Assembly (NCBI GenBank): GCA_042408595.1
Contig: JBHOQX010000119.1
Location: forward strand, 1 to 35,701
Length of the DNA: 35,701 bases
Source: JBHOQX01 sp042408595
GTDB taxonomy: Bacteria; Chloroflexota; Chloroflexia; Chloroflexales; Roseiflexaceae
Direction of reading: 5' to 3'
A program made the position numbers and the translations under genes. Below are positions 1-7,173 of the stretch, piece after piece (positions within the stretch are counted from its first letter, which is position 1; the number at the start of each line of letters is the position of its first letter). Below the pieces are notes generated by a model. That model had not been told where the DNA came from. It saw only the letters and a program-made list of their open reading frames with translations, and did not search any database.

Positions 1-1
1 C

Positions 2-2314
2 CGCGCCGTCGCCGCCGCCGCCGAAGAAGACGCCCGCGCCGCGCTCGATGCCCTGCGGTCGGCCCGCGCCCGCGCCGATGAGCGCGCCGCCGCCGCCCGC
101 CGCGCCCTGGCCGACCTGGAGGCGCGCCACGAGAGCCTCAGCCGGCTCCAGCGCTCGTACGCCGGAGCGTTCGCCGGGGTGCGCGCGGCTATGCAGTGGG
201 CCGAACAGCAGGGGCGCGCCGGTTTCACTCTCGTCGCGTCCGTCCTGCGCGCGCCGCCGCAGCTCGAGACCGCCATCGAGGTCGCGCTCGGCTCGCGCCT
301 GCAGAACATCGTCGTTGAGCGCTGGGACGATGCAGAAGATGCCATCGCCGCCCTGAAAAGCAGCGGCGCGGGCCGGGCGACCTTCCTGCCGCTGGACACG
401 ATCAGAAGTCAGCAGTCAGCAGTCAGACGTCACAATCAGCCTGGCATTCTCGGAATTGCCGCAGAGTTGGTCGACGTTGACCCGCAGTACGCGCCGGTCG
501 CGTGGAACCTGCTCGGGCGCACGCTGGTCGTCGAGGACCTCGCCACCGCCCGGCGGGTGCTGCGCTCGCTCTCCGGCGGATGGACGATTGTGACGCTGGC
601 CGGCGAGCAGGTCAACACCGGCGGTGCGGTGACCGGCGGGGCGCAAATCAAGGAGAGCGGGACGCTGCGGCGCGAGCGCGAGTTGCGCGAGTTGCCGCGC
701 CAGATCGAGGCCGCGCAGGCCGAGGTCGCCGCCCGCGCCGCCGAGCGCGCCGCGCTGGATGAGCAGCTTGCCGTCGCCGAGCAGGCGCTGCGGGAGGCCG
801 AAGCCAACCGCCGCCGCGCGGCGCAGGAGGAGGACGCTCGCCGCGAGGCCGAGGCCGCCGCCCGCCGCGAGCACGAGCGCGCCGACGCCGCCCGCGAGAC
901 CGCGCGCCGCCGGTCGCAACAGGCCGCCGCCGAGTTGGCCGCGATCGACGCGCAGCGCGCCGCGCTAGATGAGGAGCAGTCGGCGTTGGCCGAGCGCGAG
1001 GCCGCCGCCGCCGCCCGCCTCGCCGCGCTGCGCACCGAGGAGCAGGCCCGCGCCGAAGCCGACCGCGCCGCGCAGGAGGCGCTCTCCCAGGCACGGGCTG
1101 CCGCCGCGGCCGCTGAGGGTGAACTCCGCGCCGAACGGGCGCTGCTCCTGGCACAGGAGCAGCAACTTGGCCGCCTGGCGGAGCAGCGCGCCGCCGCCGA
1201 GCGCGCCGCCGCCGAACTCGCCGCCGAGCGCGCCGCAACCGAGGCGCAACGCCGCGACTTCGAAGCGGCGCACGCCGCGCTGCTGGCCCAGATCGACGAT
1301 CTGCGCGCCCGGATCGGCCCCGCCGAGGCCGAGCTGGAGGCGCTCGACGCGCAGCGCGGCGCGCTGGAGGATCGCGAAGCCGCGCTCACTGCCGCGCTAC
1401 TGGAGGCCGAGACCGCCCATGGCCGCGCCGAACTCGACGTTCAGCGCGCCAGGGACCGCCAGGACGCGCTCCGCGAGCGCGCCGCGGCAGAAGATGTGGA
1501 TATTGAGACGCTGCCAGTGGAGGACGACGGACGAGGGACGACGGACGAGGGACGACGGATGATGGACGATGGGGGAGTTGAATCCTCTACCGTCCACGAT
1601 CTACCGTCCGGCGAGCCAGGCGAGCTACCGCTGCCCGCCCGCATCGCCAGCCTGAAGGCGCGCATCCAGCGGCTCGGTGCGGTCAACCCGCTGGCGCTCG
1701 AGGAGTACCAGCAGGAGTCTGAGCGCCACGCCTTTCTTACGACCCAACTCGACGACCTGCGCCGCGCCGCCGACGCCCTGCGCGCACTGATCACCGAGCT
1801 CGACGGCGCGATGCAGGCGCGCTTCGAGGCGACGTTCACGGCGATCGCCGCCGAGTTCGAGCAGACCTTCGCCCGGCTGTTCGGCGGCGGCTACGCCAAG
1901 CTGTCGCTCGCTGGGGCCAACGGGGCGGAGCTGAACGGCGACGGCGCGCACGCGTCGTTCGACCAGATCGGCGTCGAGATCGTCGCCCGGCCGCCCGGCA
2001 AGCGCCAGCAGGCCCTCTCGCTCCTCTCCGGCGGCGAGCGCGCGCTCACCGCGACGGCGCTGCTGTTCGCCATCCTGCGGGTCAACCCCTCGCCGTTCTG
2101 CATTCTGGACGAGGTGGACGCGGCGCTCGACGAGGCGAACGTCGGGCGCTTCCGCGAGTTGCTCGGCGACCTGACCGACCGCACGCAGTTCGTGCTGATC
2201 ACTCACAACCGCGGCACGATCGAGGCTGCCGACACGATCTACGGCGTCTCCATGGGCGAGGACGGCGCGTCCAGGGTGCTGTCGCTGCGGCTGGAGGATG
2301 TCGGAGTGGAGTAG
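2..2314 (+). CDS. smc: Chromosome segregation protein SMC, 5' end missing
   Basis: This is the C-terminal 770 residues of an SMC ATPase, which dimerises through its hinge and entraps DNA to condense and segregate chromosomes with ScpA/ScpB. The frame is open from base 2, so the N-terminal Walker A head lies upstream of the window. Visible in order are the end of coiled coil 1, the hinge (about positions 160-640, ending in a Gly-rich GGAVTGG), an Ala/Glu/Arg-rich coiled coil (about 640-1790) and the C-terminal head. The head has the ABC signature LLSGGERALTA and a Walker B of CILDEVDAALDE, followed by the H-loop region ITHNRG. Two heptanucleotide-repeat tracts lie in frame, one in the hinge (407-427) and one in the coiled coil near the head (1522-1570). 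They add Asp/Arg/Gly-rich residues unlike the surrounding coil. The head motifs are intact, so the gene is probably functional. The next gene downstream is an insertion-sequence remnant rather than the frequent neighbour ftsY. Confidence 0.96.
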   Translation, partial: RAVAAAAEEDARAALDALRSARARADERAAAARRALADLEARHESLSRLQRSYAGAFAGVRAAMQWAEQQGRAGFTLVASVLRAPPQLETAIEVALGSRLQNIVVERWDDAEDAIAALKSSGAGRATFLPLDTIRSQQSAVRRHNQPGILGIAAELVDVDPQYAPVAWNLLGRTLVVEDLATARRVLRSLSGGWTIVTLAGEQVNTGGAVTGGAQIKESGTLRRERELRELPRQIEAAQAEVAARAAERAALDEQLAVAEQALREAEANRRRAAQEEDARREAEAAARREHERADAARETARRRSQQAAAELAAIDAQRAALDEEQSALAEREAAAAARLAALRTEEQARAEADRAAQEALSQARAAAAAAEGELRAERALLLAQEQQLGRLAEQRAAAERAAAELAAERAATEAQRRDFEAAHAALLAQIDDLRARIGPAEAELEALDAQRGALEDREAALTAALLEAETAHGRAELDVQRARDRQDALRERAAAEDVDIETLPVEDDGRGTTDEGRRMMDDGGVESSTVHDLPSGEPGELPLPARIASLKARIQRLGAVNPLALEEYQQESERHAFLTTQLDDLRRAADALRALITELDGAMQARFEATFTAIAAEFEQTFARLFGGGYAKLSLAGANGAELNGDGAHASFDQIGVEIVARPPGKRQQALSLLSGGERALTATALLFAILRVNPSPFCILDEVDAALDEANVGRFRELLGDLTDRTQFVLITHNRGTIEAADTIYGVSMGEDGASRVLSLRLEDVGVE
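407..427. repeat. Heptad repeat AGTCAG(C/A) x3 inside the smc hinge
   Basis: Three consecutive heptamers, AGTCAGC, AGTCAGC and AGTCAGA, are seen directly. They are preceded by a partial copy (TCAGA at 402-406). The tract encodes Ser/Gln-rich residues between the hinge segments TFLPLDTIR and PGILGIAAEL. Three units fill 21 nt, so the tract does not shift the frame. Confidence 0.8.
1522..1609. repeat. Heptad repeat (GGACGAN)7 plus inverted heptads inside smc
   Basis: Seven heptamers of form GGA(C/T)GAN run without interruption from 1522 to 1570. They are followed by a short spacer and heptads on the opposite strand: CTACCGT at 1587 and 1601, with CCACGAT between them. The downstream part is roughly complementary to the upstream part, so the whole can form an imperfect hairpin. 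It remains in frame and encodes an Asp/Gly/Arg-rich stretch just before the C-terminal coil-to-head transition. Confidence 0.85.
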
Positions 2315-2843
2315 CGCTCCGCGCGAGTGCTCCACATCGGGTACACGCACCTCGCGATGCAGCCCAATGATTCAGGGGCCTGATTTGTTGGCATGCAACG
2401 TACAGTCCGTAACAAACGGGGGGAGTGGGCGTCTGTCACGGCACCGCCTCGCGTATCTGGCGCTCCATCTTGGGCGTTATGTCGGTTGAGCGCGCAGGAA
2501 GCGCCGTTGTTCCACGTTCTCCATTACGCTCAGTATCGGCGATGAGCAGCTTCATCTCGGCGAGTCTCGCGAACCAGCGGATCGCTGATACTAGCCTTAC
2601 GCGCGTTGCTGATTGTAATCGACTAATATCGTAAGTTCGCCGTCAAAATCGTGTGGCGAGACTTTCTTCGACGTTTATTCTGTCGATGGGTATAACCAAT
2701 CAGGATGTTGGCAGGCATTCACATCAGGCGAAGCGAGATTTGCAAATGGGACGAGGAAGCCTATTCCCCAGACTTCCTCTCCTTATGCATATGGATAAGC
2801 TTCGCAGTTTATTCGGGGCTTAACACCGGATGATCACCGTTGA
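2315..2843. other. Gap without recognisable gene, less GC-rich
   Basis: These 529 bases between smc and the transposase remnant hold no open frame that I recognise. Base composition falls visibly from about 2500 onward compared with smc, which fits decayed mobile DNA. An open frame at 2635-2823 (+) has no convincing start or family resemblance. A short inverted repeat, GAGGAAG with CTTCCTC, lies near 2755-2782. No terminator with a T-run is visible after smc. Confidence 0.5.
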
Positions 2844-3567
2844 AGGTATGGTCTGTACCTCGATGCTCAGTACGAGCAGGTGCGCATCGACGGGCAGGTG
2901 CGTGATGCCGCGGTGCTCCTGGCGATGGGCGTGCAGGCCGATGGCAAGCGTACTCTCGTAGGTGTATCTGTCTGGTTGGGTGAGCAGGAAGCGCATTGGC
3001 GGCAGTTTCTCCAGCACCTGGTCGCGCGCCGGCTGAGTGGCGTGCAGCTCATCATCAGCGATGCCCACGAAGGGCTGCAGGCCGCTCGACGGGCGGTGCT
3101 TGGTGGTGTTCCCTGGCAGCGGCTGCCAGTTTCACCTGCAGCAGAACGCCCAGGCCTCTGTGCCGCGCCAGGAGCTGACGGCCGAGGTGGCGGCCGCCAT
3201 TCAGGCGATCTTCACCGCCCCCGATCGCGCCGACGCCGATGCACTGCTCGCACGCACCGTCCAGACCTACTCCAAGACAGCCTCCAAGCGCGCAACCTGG
3301 CTAGAAACGGCCATCCCGGCAGGTTTGACGGTGTTTGCCGTTCCGGCATCCCATCGTCAGCGGCTGCGCACGGTCAGTGGACGTGCGCGCCGCAACCAGG
3401 AGATCCGCCGGCGAACGCGCGTCGTTGGTGTCTTCCCAAACGAGGCCTCCTGCCTTTGTAACTGCCTGTGTGTAGCCATTTACAAACTACTTGACAGACT
3501 CTACCCGGGCCAGGGTCAGATTATCGCAGAGGATCAGCGGCTCACTCATAGTGAGATTCATCTGTAA
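2844..3567 (+). pseudogene. IS256/Mutator-type transposase remnant, 5'-truncated and frameshifted
   Basis: This is the C-terminal half of a DDE transposase of the IS256 family. Reading begins after the stop at 2841-2843 with YLDAQYEQVRIDG, which holds the first catalytic Asp. It continues through the second Asp in ISDAHEGL to GVPWQR. The family motif CQFHLQQNA then follows in another frame (3124 onward). A single extra base, the C at about 3123, accounts for the shift. The last part contains EIRRRTRVVGVFPNEASC and ends at 3567. The Glu expected in the family motif LERxNxEIRRR is replaced by Ala (GRARRNQEI). No N-terminal half and no terminal inverted repeats were recognised. Truncation, frameshift and loss of the catalytic Glu together show a dead element. 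Its composition is also less GC-rich at the flanks than in the neighbouring genes. Confidence 0.88.
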
Positions 3568-3577
3568 GATGTGCGGC

Positions 3578-3607
3578 TCGACAACGGTGTACGCGGTGTG
3601 GTATAAT
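3578..3607 (+). promoter_or_regulatory. Sigma70-type extended -10 promoter of the beta-helix gene
   Basis: A -35 box TCGACA (3578-3583, one mismatch to TTGACA), an 18-nt spacer and a perfect TATAAT (3602-3607) preceded by TGG (extended -10) lie just after the transposase remnant. Transcription would start near 3614, giving a leader of about 50 nt before the ATG at 3663. It also argues against the upstream in-frame ATG at 3612. Confidence 0.75.
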
Positions 3608-3662
3608 CAGAATGCGGTCGATGCCGCGCTGCTATTCACCTAGCAATCCCGCCAGAGCAGCC

Positions 3663-5594
3663 ATGAAACCACTTCCCCGTCAGGCGCTCGCCCTGGCCAT
3701 TCTGCTCGCCGCCATTGTCGGGCTGCTGCCCGCCAGCCACCCCAACACCGCGCAGGCCGGCGATCTGCTCGCCTTCCCTGACGGCTTTATGGTCAGTGTG
3801 AAGAGCTACGGTGCCCGCGGCGACGGCGTGACCGACGACACCGCTGCGGTCAAGGCCGCGTTGGCGGACGGCCGCCCCGATCCCGGCGGCGACTACTATG
3901 GACAGCCGAAGGCGCTGTTCTTCCCCGCCGGCACCTATCTGGTGGCCGACACGCTGAGCTGGGTCGGCTGCTGTGTCACGCTCCAGGGCCAGGGCGCCGG
4001 CCACACGATCATCAAACTCAAGGACAGGGCACCTGGCTTCGGCGACCCCACCACACCGAAGCCGGTAGTTCGCACCATGAGCGGCAATATGTCGTTTCGC
4101 CAGAACATCCGTGATCTCACGGTGGACACCGGCCGCGACAATCCCGGCGCGGTCGGTATCGACTATATCGCCAGCAACAGCGGAACGATCCGCGGTGTGA
4201 CCATCCGCTCCGGCGATGGCGCCGGCGTGGCTGGGCTCGATCTGCGCCGTGAGTGGATTGGACCATGCCTGTTCAAGGAGATCCAGATTGAAGGATTCGA
4301 CTACGGGATTTGGGTGAAGAACCCCGAGTATGGCCCGACCTTCGAAGGAATCGCGCTGAGCGGGCAACGGCGCGCCGGGCTGCGCAATGAAGGTAATACG
4401 CTGGCGATCCGCCACTTGACCAGCAGCAACCGCGTGCCAGCCCTTCAGAGCACCGAGAGCCGCGGTTCGCTGATCGTACTCGACTCGACGTTCGGCGGCG
4501 GTGTACCGGGCGCCACGGCGATCGAGAGCGATGGCTACCTCTACGCCCGCAACATCAGCGCCGCCGGTTACGACGCGGCGATCCGCCAGAAGGGCGCGGT
4601 TGTGCCGGGCCTGGCGCAGGCGGAGTATGTCTCGGACCGCATCTTCACGCTGTTCGATGGTCCCAGGCGCTCGCTTGGCCTGCCGATCGAAGAGACGCCG
4701 GCGCTGCACGACAACGACCTGGCGAGCTGGGTCGCCTTCACCACTGCCTACTACGGCGACACCAGTCGGCTGCAGGATGTGCTGAACGCCGGCAAAGCGA
4801 CGGTCTACTTCCCGTTCGGCGTCTATTTTTCCTACGATGAGCGGGCGGTGATCGTGCCGCCGTCGGTGCGCCGGATCGTCGGATTCGGCTCGGTCGTCAA
4901 CCGCGACGCGGCCGGTCGAAACGGCGGCGGCATCCGCCTGATCGTCCAGGACGACAGCCGCGAGCCGTTGATCGTCGAGCAGTTCGGCTATGGCATCAAG
5001 CTCGACCATCGCGGCAGCCGCCCAGTGGCGCTCAAGCACGGCGGCTACCAGTATAGCGCCGCACCGGGGGCCGGGCCGCTGTTCCTGGAGGATGTCGAGA
5101 TCGGCGACTTCCGCATGCAGCCGGGGCAGCGCGTCTGGGCGCGGCAGTTCAACAACGAGAGCGCCGCGCCGAAGATCGTCAACACTGGCGGCGCGCTCTG
5201 GATTCTGGGCCTCAAAACCGAGCGCCCCGGCACGGTGATCGCCACCGAGGCTGGCGGGCGCACCGAGCTGCTCGGCACGCTGATCTACCCGGCGGGCGCC
5301 TTCTCCCCGACCGAGCAAGAGCAGGCCGCGTTTGTCAGCCGCGACTCGGCCATGTCGCTGATCTTCTCGACCAGTGTCTACTGTAGTGAGTGCGGCTACC
5401 AGTTCTTTGTCGAGGAGACACGCGCCGGCGTGACACGCCGGCTTGTGGCCGCGGATGTGCCCGGCGGGCGGATGCCGCTGTTCGCCGGCCTGAACCCGGC
5501 GCTGCTCTGCGGCGCACCAGCCACTTCTCCACCAAGGGGCACGACCACGATCTTTCTGCCGCTGCAACGCAACGGCGACGGCCCAGCCTGCTAG
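3663..5594 (+). CDS. Secreted pectate-lyase-like beta-helix protein
   Basis: The 643-residue product starts with a signal peptide (Lys/Arg near the start, hydrophobic stretch 8-24, likely cleavage after AQA at about residue 32). It continues with the N-terminal signature of the Pectate_lyase_3 right-handed beta-helix superfamily: VKSYGARGDGVTDD, then FFPAGTYLV and LQGQGAGHTIIKL. A second such module seems to begin near residue 350 (TVYFPFGVYF), so two helices may be in tandem. The fold is used by polysaccharide lyases, glycosidases and phage-tail-like proteins, and I cannot assign a substrate or catalytic residues. It ends with IFLPLQRN plus eight residues. The start at 3663 is chosen for the signal peptide and the promoter position, although no strong Shine-Dalgarno is seen. 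Its 3' end faces the convergent repeat-protein gene. Confidence 0.82.
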   Translation: MKPLPRQALALAILLAAIVGLLPASHPNTAQAGDLLAFPDGFMVSVKSYGARGDGVTDDTAAVKAALADGRPDPGGDYYGQPKALFFPAGTYLVADTLSWVGCCVTLQGQGAGHTIIKLKDRAPGFGDPTTPKPVVRTMSGNMSFRQNIRDLTVDTGRDNPGAVGIDYIASNSGTIRGVTIRSGDGAGVAGLDLRREWIGPCLFKEIQIEGFDYGIWVKNPEYGPTFEGIALSGQRRAGLRNEGNTLAIRHLTSSNRVPALQSTESRGSLIVLDSTFGGGVPGATAIESDGYLYARNISAAGYDAAIRQKGAVVPGLAQAEYVSDRIFTLFDGPRRSLGLPIEETPALHDNDLASWVAFTTAYYGDTSRLQDVLNAGKATVYFPFGVYFSYDERAVIVPPSVRRIVGFGSVVNRDAAGRNGGGIRLIVQDDSREPLIVEQFGYGIKLDHRGSRPVALKHGGYQYSAAPGAGPLFLEDVEIGDFRMQPGQRVWARQFNNESAAPKIVNTGGALWILGLKTERPGTVIATEAGGRTELLGTLIYPAGAFSPTEQEQAAFVSRDSAMSLIFSTSVYCSECGYQFFVEETRAGVTRRLVAADVPGGRMPLFAGLNPALLCGAPATSPPRGTTTIFLPLQRNGDGPAC

Positions 5595-5667
5595 CCGCAA
5601 CGCGGCGTCGTGTCGCCTCCCCAACTTTCACTGTCTGGAGCGGCACTGCGCCACATAGCTCGGGCTG

Positions 5668-7008
5668 CTACCGCCGCGTCAACGGGAGATAGACCGCGAT
5701 CTGATCGCCAAGCGGCGCGACAAAGCGAACGATCTGAATATCGGTGCGCACCGAACAACTGCCTCCTTGCAGGTGCCTGGCATCGTAGCCGATAAACGGG
5801 CGCCCCTGTGGGTCCAGCGCGAGCGAGGGATGTTGCCCCGGATACCACGCCTGTAGCGAGCACCCTGGAATGAGGAGCACTGGCGCGCGCTGGTCAAGTT
5901 GGTTGCTGGTCTCGACAATCAGCGCTTTCCAGCTTGCAGCGGCACTCTCGCAGTTTTCGGCACAGGCAGCGTACCCAAGCGCGAAAGGAGCGGTATCGAT
6001 GTAGTAGGCCAGGCGTGGCCGGTGCTGCCCGTCCAGCGCCAGGTCCACATCGACTCCATATTTCGCTGGCAGACCGACTGGCGCCCCTGTCCAGCCGGCG
6101 ACGCCGGTGCAATTGGCGTTGCACCAGTAGTAGCTCAATTGCTGCTTCTGGCCGTTATAGAGCGCCAAGCGCGGCCGGTTCAGCGAGTCTAGCCCCAGCT
6201 TGAAGTCACCTGTACTGTTGCCGAGCGACAAAAGTGTGCCGCTCGACCAGCTCCCCGCCGTGTTGCAATTGGTGTCACACACACTGTATCGAACAAAGAG
6301 GTCCTCGGTGACGAACATCAGCCGCGGCTGACCCGCGCTCGTAAAGCGCAGCTGCGGGGTGCGCAGTCGCCCGATGTTGAGCCGTGTGCGCGTCCAGTTA
6401 GCTGCAACAGTGCAGTTGGTGTCGCAGAACGCATACGTCGCTTGTGCCTCCGCTGAAATATCGGAGTTATAAACGAAGCGCGGGCGACCTACCGGGTCGA
6501 GCGCAAAGAACTCGCTATCTGGCGCGTAATCGCCGGTCGTCGCCACGCCGACGATACGCCAGCTGGCTGGGTTGGTGCACTCGGCGTCGCACTCGGCGTA
6601 GCGATATTCGCCTGAGTCGCCCGCATTCTTTTGGTACGACCACATCATACGTGGGCGGCCGGACGGATCGAGCGCCAACCGCACATAACCGCCAAAGAAC
6701 CCGCGTCTGCCGATGACGCTCACCCGCCAGTTCTGCACAACACCACAGTGACCGGCGCAGTATCCATAATAGACCGGAAAGTCCGAAGCGACGCCTGAAA
6801 AGGATGAGAAGGCGATATGCAGGCCGCCTGCACGATCGCTCTGTACATCGGAACTGACCGTATTATCGACTTCCGGTGTAGGCATGAAGAACGGAACGAT
6901 GTTAGCCTGCGCGCTCACCGGAGCGGTCGACCTACCGAGCAGCATGATCGCAACCAGGCCTATGAGCGCCACGGCCCTCGATGATAAAACCTTTGACGGT
7001 CTTGACAT
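5668..7008 (-). CDS. Secreted repeat protein with CxxxC motifs, probable beta-propeller
   Basis: The 446-residue exported protein has a signal peptide (hydrophobic ALIGLVAIMLLG, cleavage near VSAQA). It then shows about six repeats of roughly 55-60 residues. Each repeat combines a strand ending in a Y-x-x-C-x-x-x-C-x(5,6)-W motif (YAECDAECTNPASW, YAFCDTNCTVAANW, YSVCDTNCNTAGSW) with an L-x-LD-x-x-GRPR motif (LALDPSGRPR, LGLDSLNRPR, LALDGQHRPR). Paired Cys in each repeat suggests local disulfides outside the cell. The repeat length and strand pattern suggest a six- or seven-bladed propeller, which is an inference. The C-terminus is IAVYLPLTRR. The start at 7008 is preferred over one nine codons upstream because GGAG lies 6 nt before it. 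No enzymatic motif was found and the function is unknown. Confidence 0.75.
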   Translation of the reverse strand: MSRPSKVLSSRAVALIGLVAIMLLGRSTAPVSAQANIVPFFMPTPEVDNTVSSDVQSDRAGGLHIAFSSFSGVASDFPVYYGYCAGHCGVVQNWRVSVIGRRGFFGGYVRLALDPSGRPRMMWSYQKNAGDSGEYRYAECDAECTNPASWRIVGVATTGDYAPDSEFFALDPVGRPRFVYNSDISAEAQATYAFCDTNCTVAANWTRTRLNIGRLRTPQLRFTSAGQPRLMFVTEDLFVRYSVCDTNCNTAGSWSSGTLLSLGNSTGDFKLGLDSLNRPRLALYNGQKQQLSYYWCNANCTGVAGWTGAPVGLPAKYGVDVDLALDGQHRPRLAYYIDTAPFALGYAACAENCESAAASWKALIVETSNQLDQRAPVLLIPGCSLQAWYPGQHPSLALDPQGRPFIGYDARHLQGGSCSVRTDIQIVRFVAPLGDQIAVYLPLTRR

Positions 7009-7173
7009 AGCAGGCTCCGCTTTTTTACAACACACGCAACTGGCGTCGTAACTACGTTAAGAAATTTTTATGCCAGGAACGGTTATCTGTCTGCCGCAGG
7101 AGTGGGTATAGAGGCGATCTCGGCGTGTTGGGGCTGTCCGGGGCGATCTGACACAGGCGCAGGTCCATGAACG

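Noticed and set aside
436..1389. Long minus-strand open frame opposite smc (317 codons), rich in Ser, Ala and Arg
   Set aside because: It is the mirror of the Ala/Glu/Arg-rich coiled coil in high-GC DNA, with no family motif, and smc on the plus strand is certain.
1522..1609. CRISPR-like repeats
   Set aside because: Units are 7 nt and contiguous, without spacers, and no cas genes are present.
2425..2634. Possible small gene in the gap after smc
   Set aside because: No Shine-Dalgarno sequence, no recognisable domain, and the composition resembles non-coding DNA.
3636..5624. A 662-codon minus-strand open frame opposite the beta-helix gene
   Set aside because: Its composition is low-complexity Arg/Ala/Asp with no motif. 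The plus-strand product has a signal peptide, a family signature and a consensus promoter.
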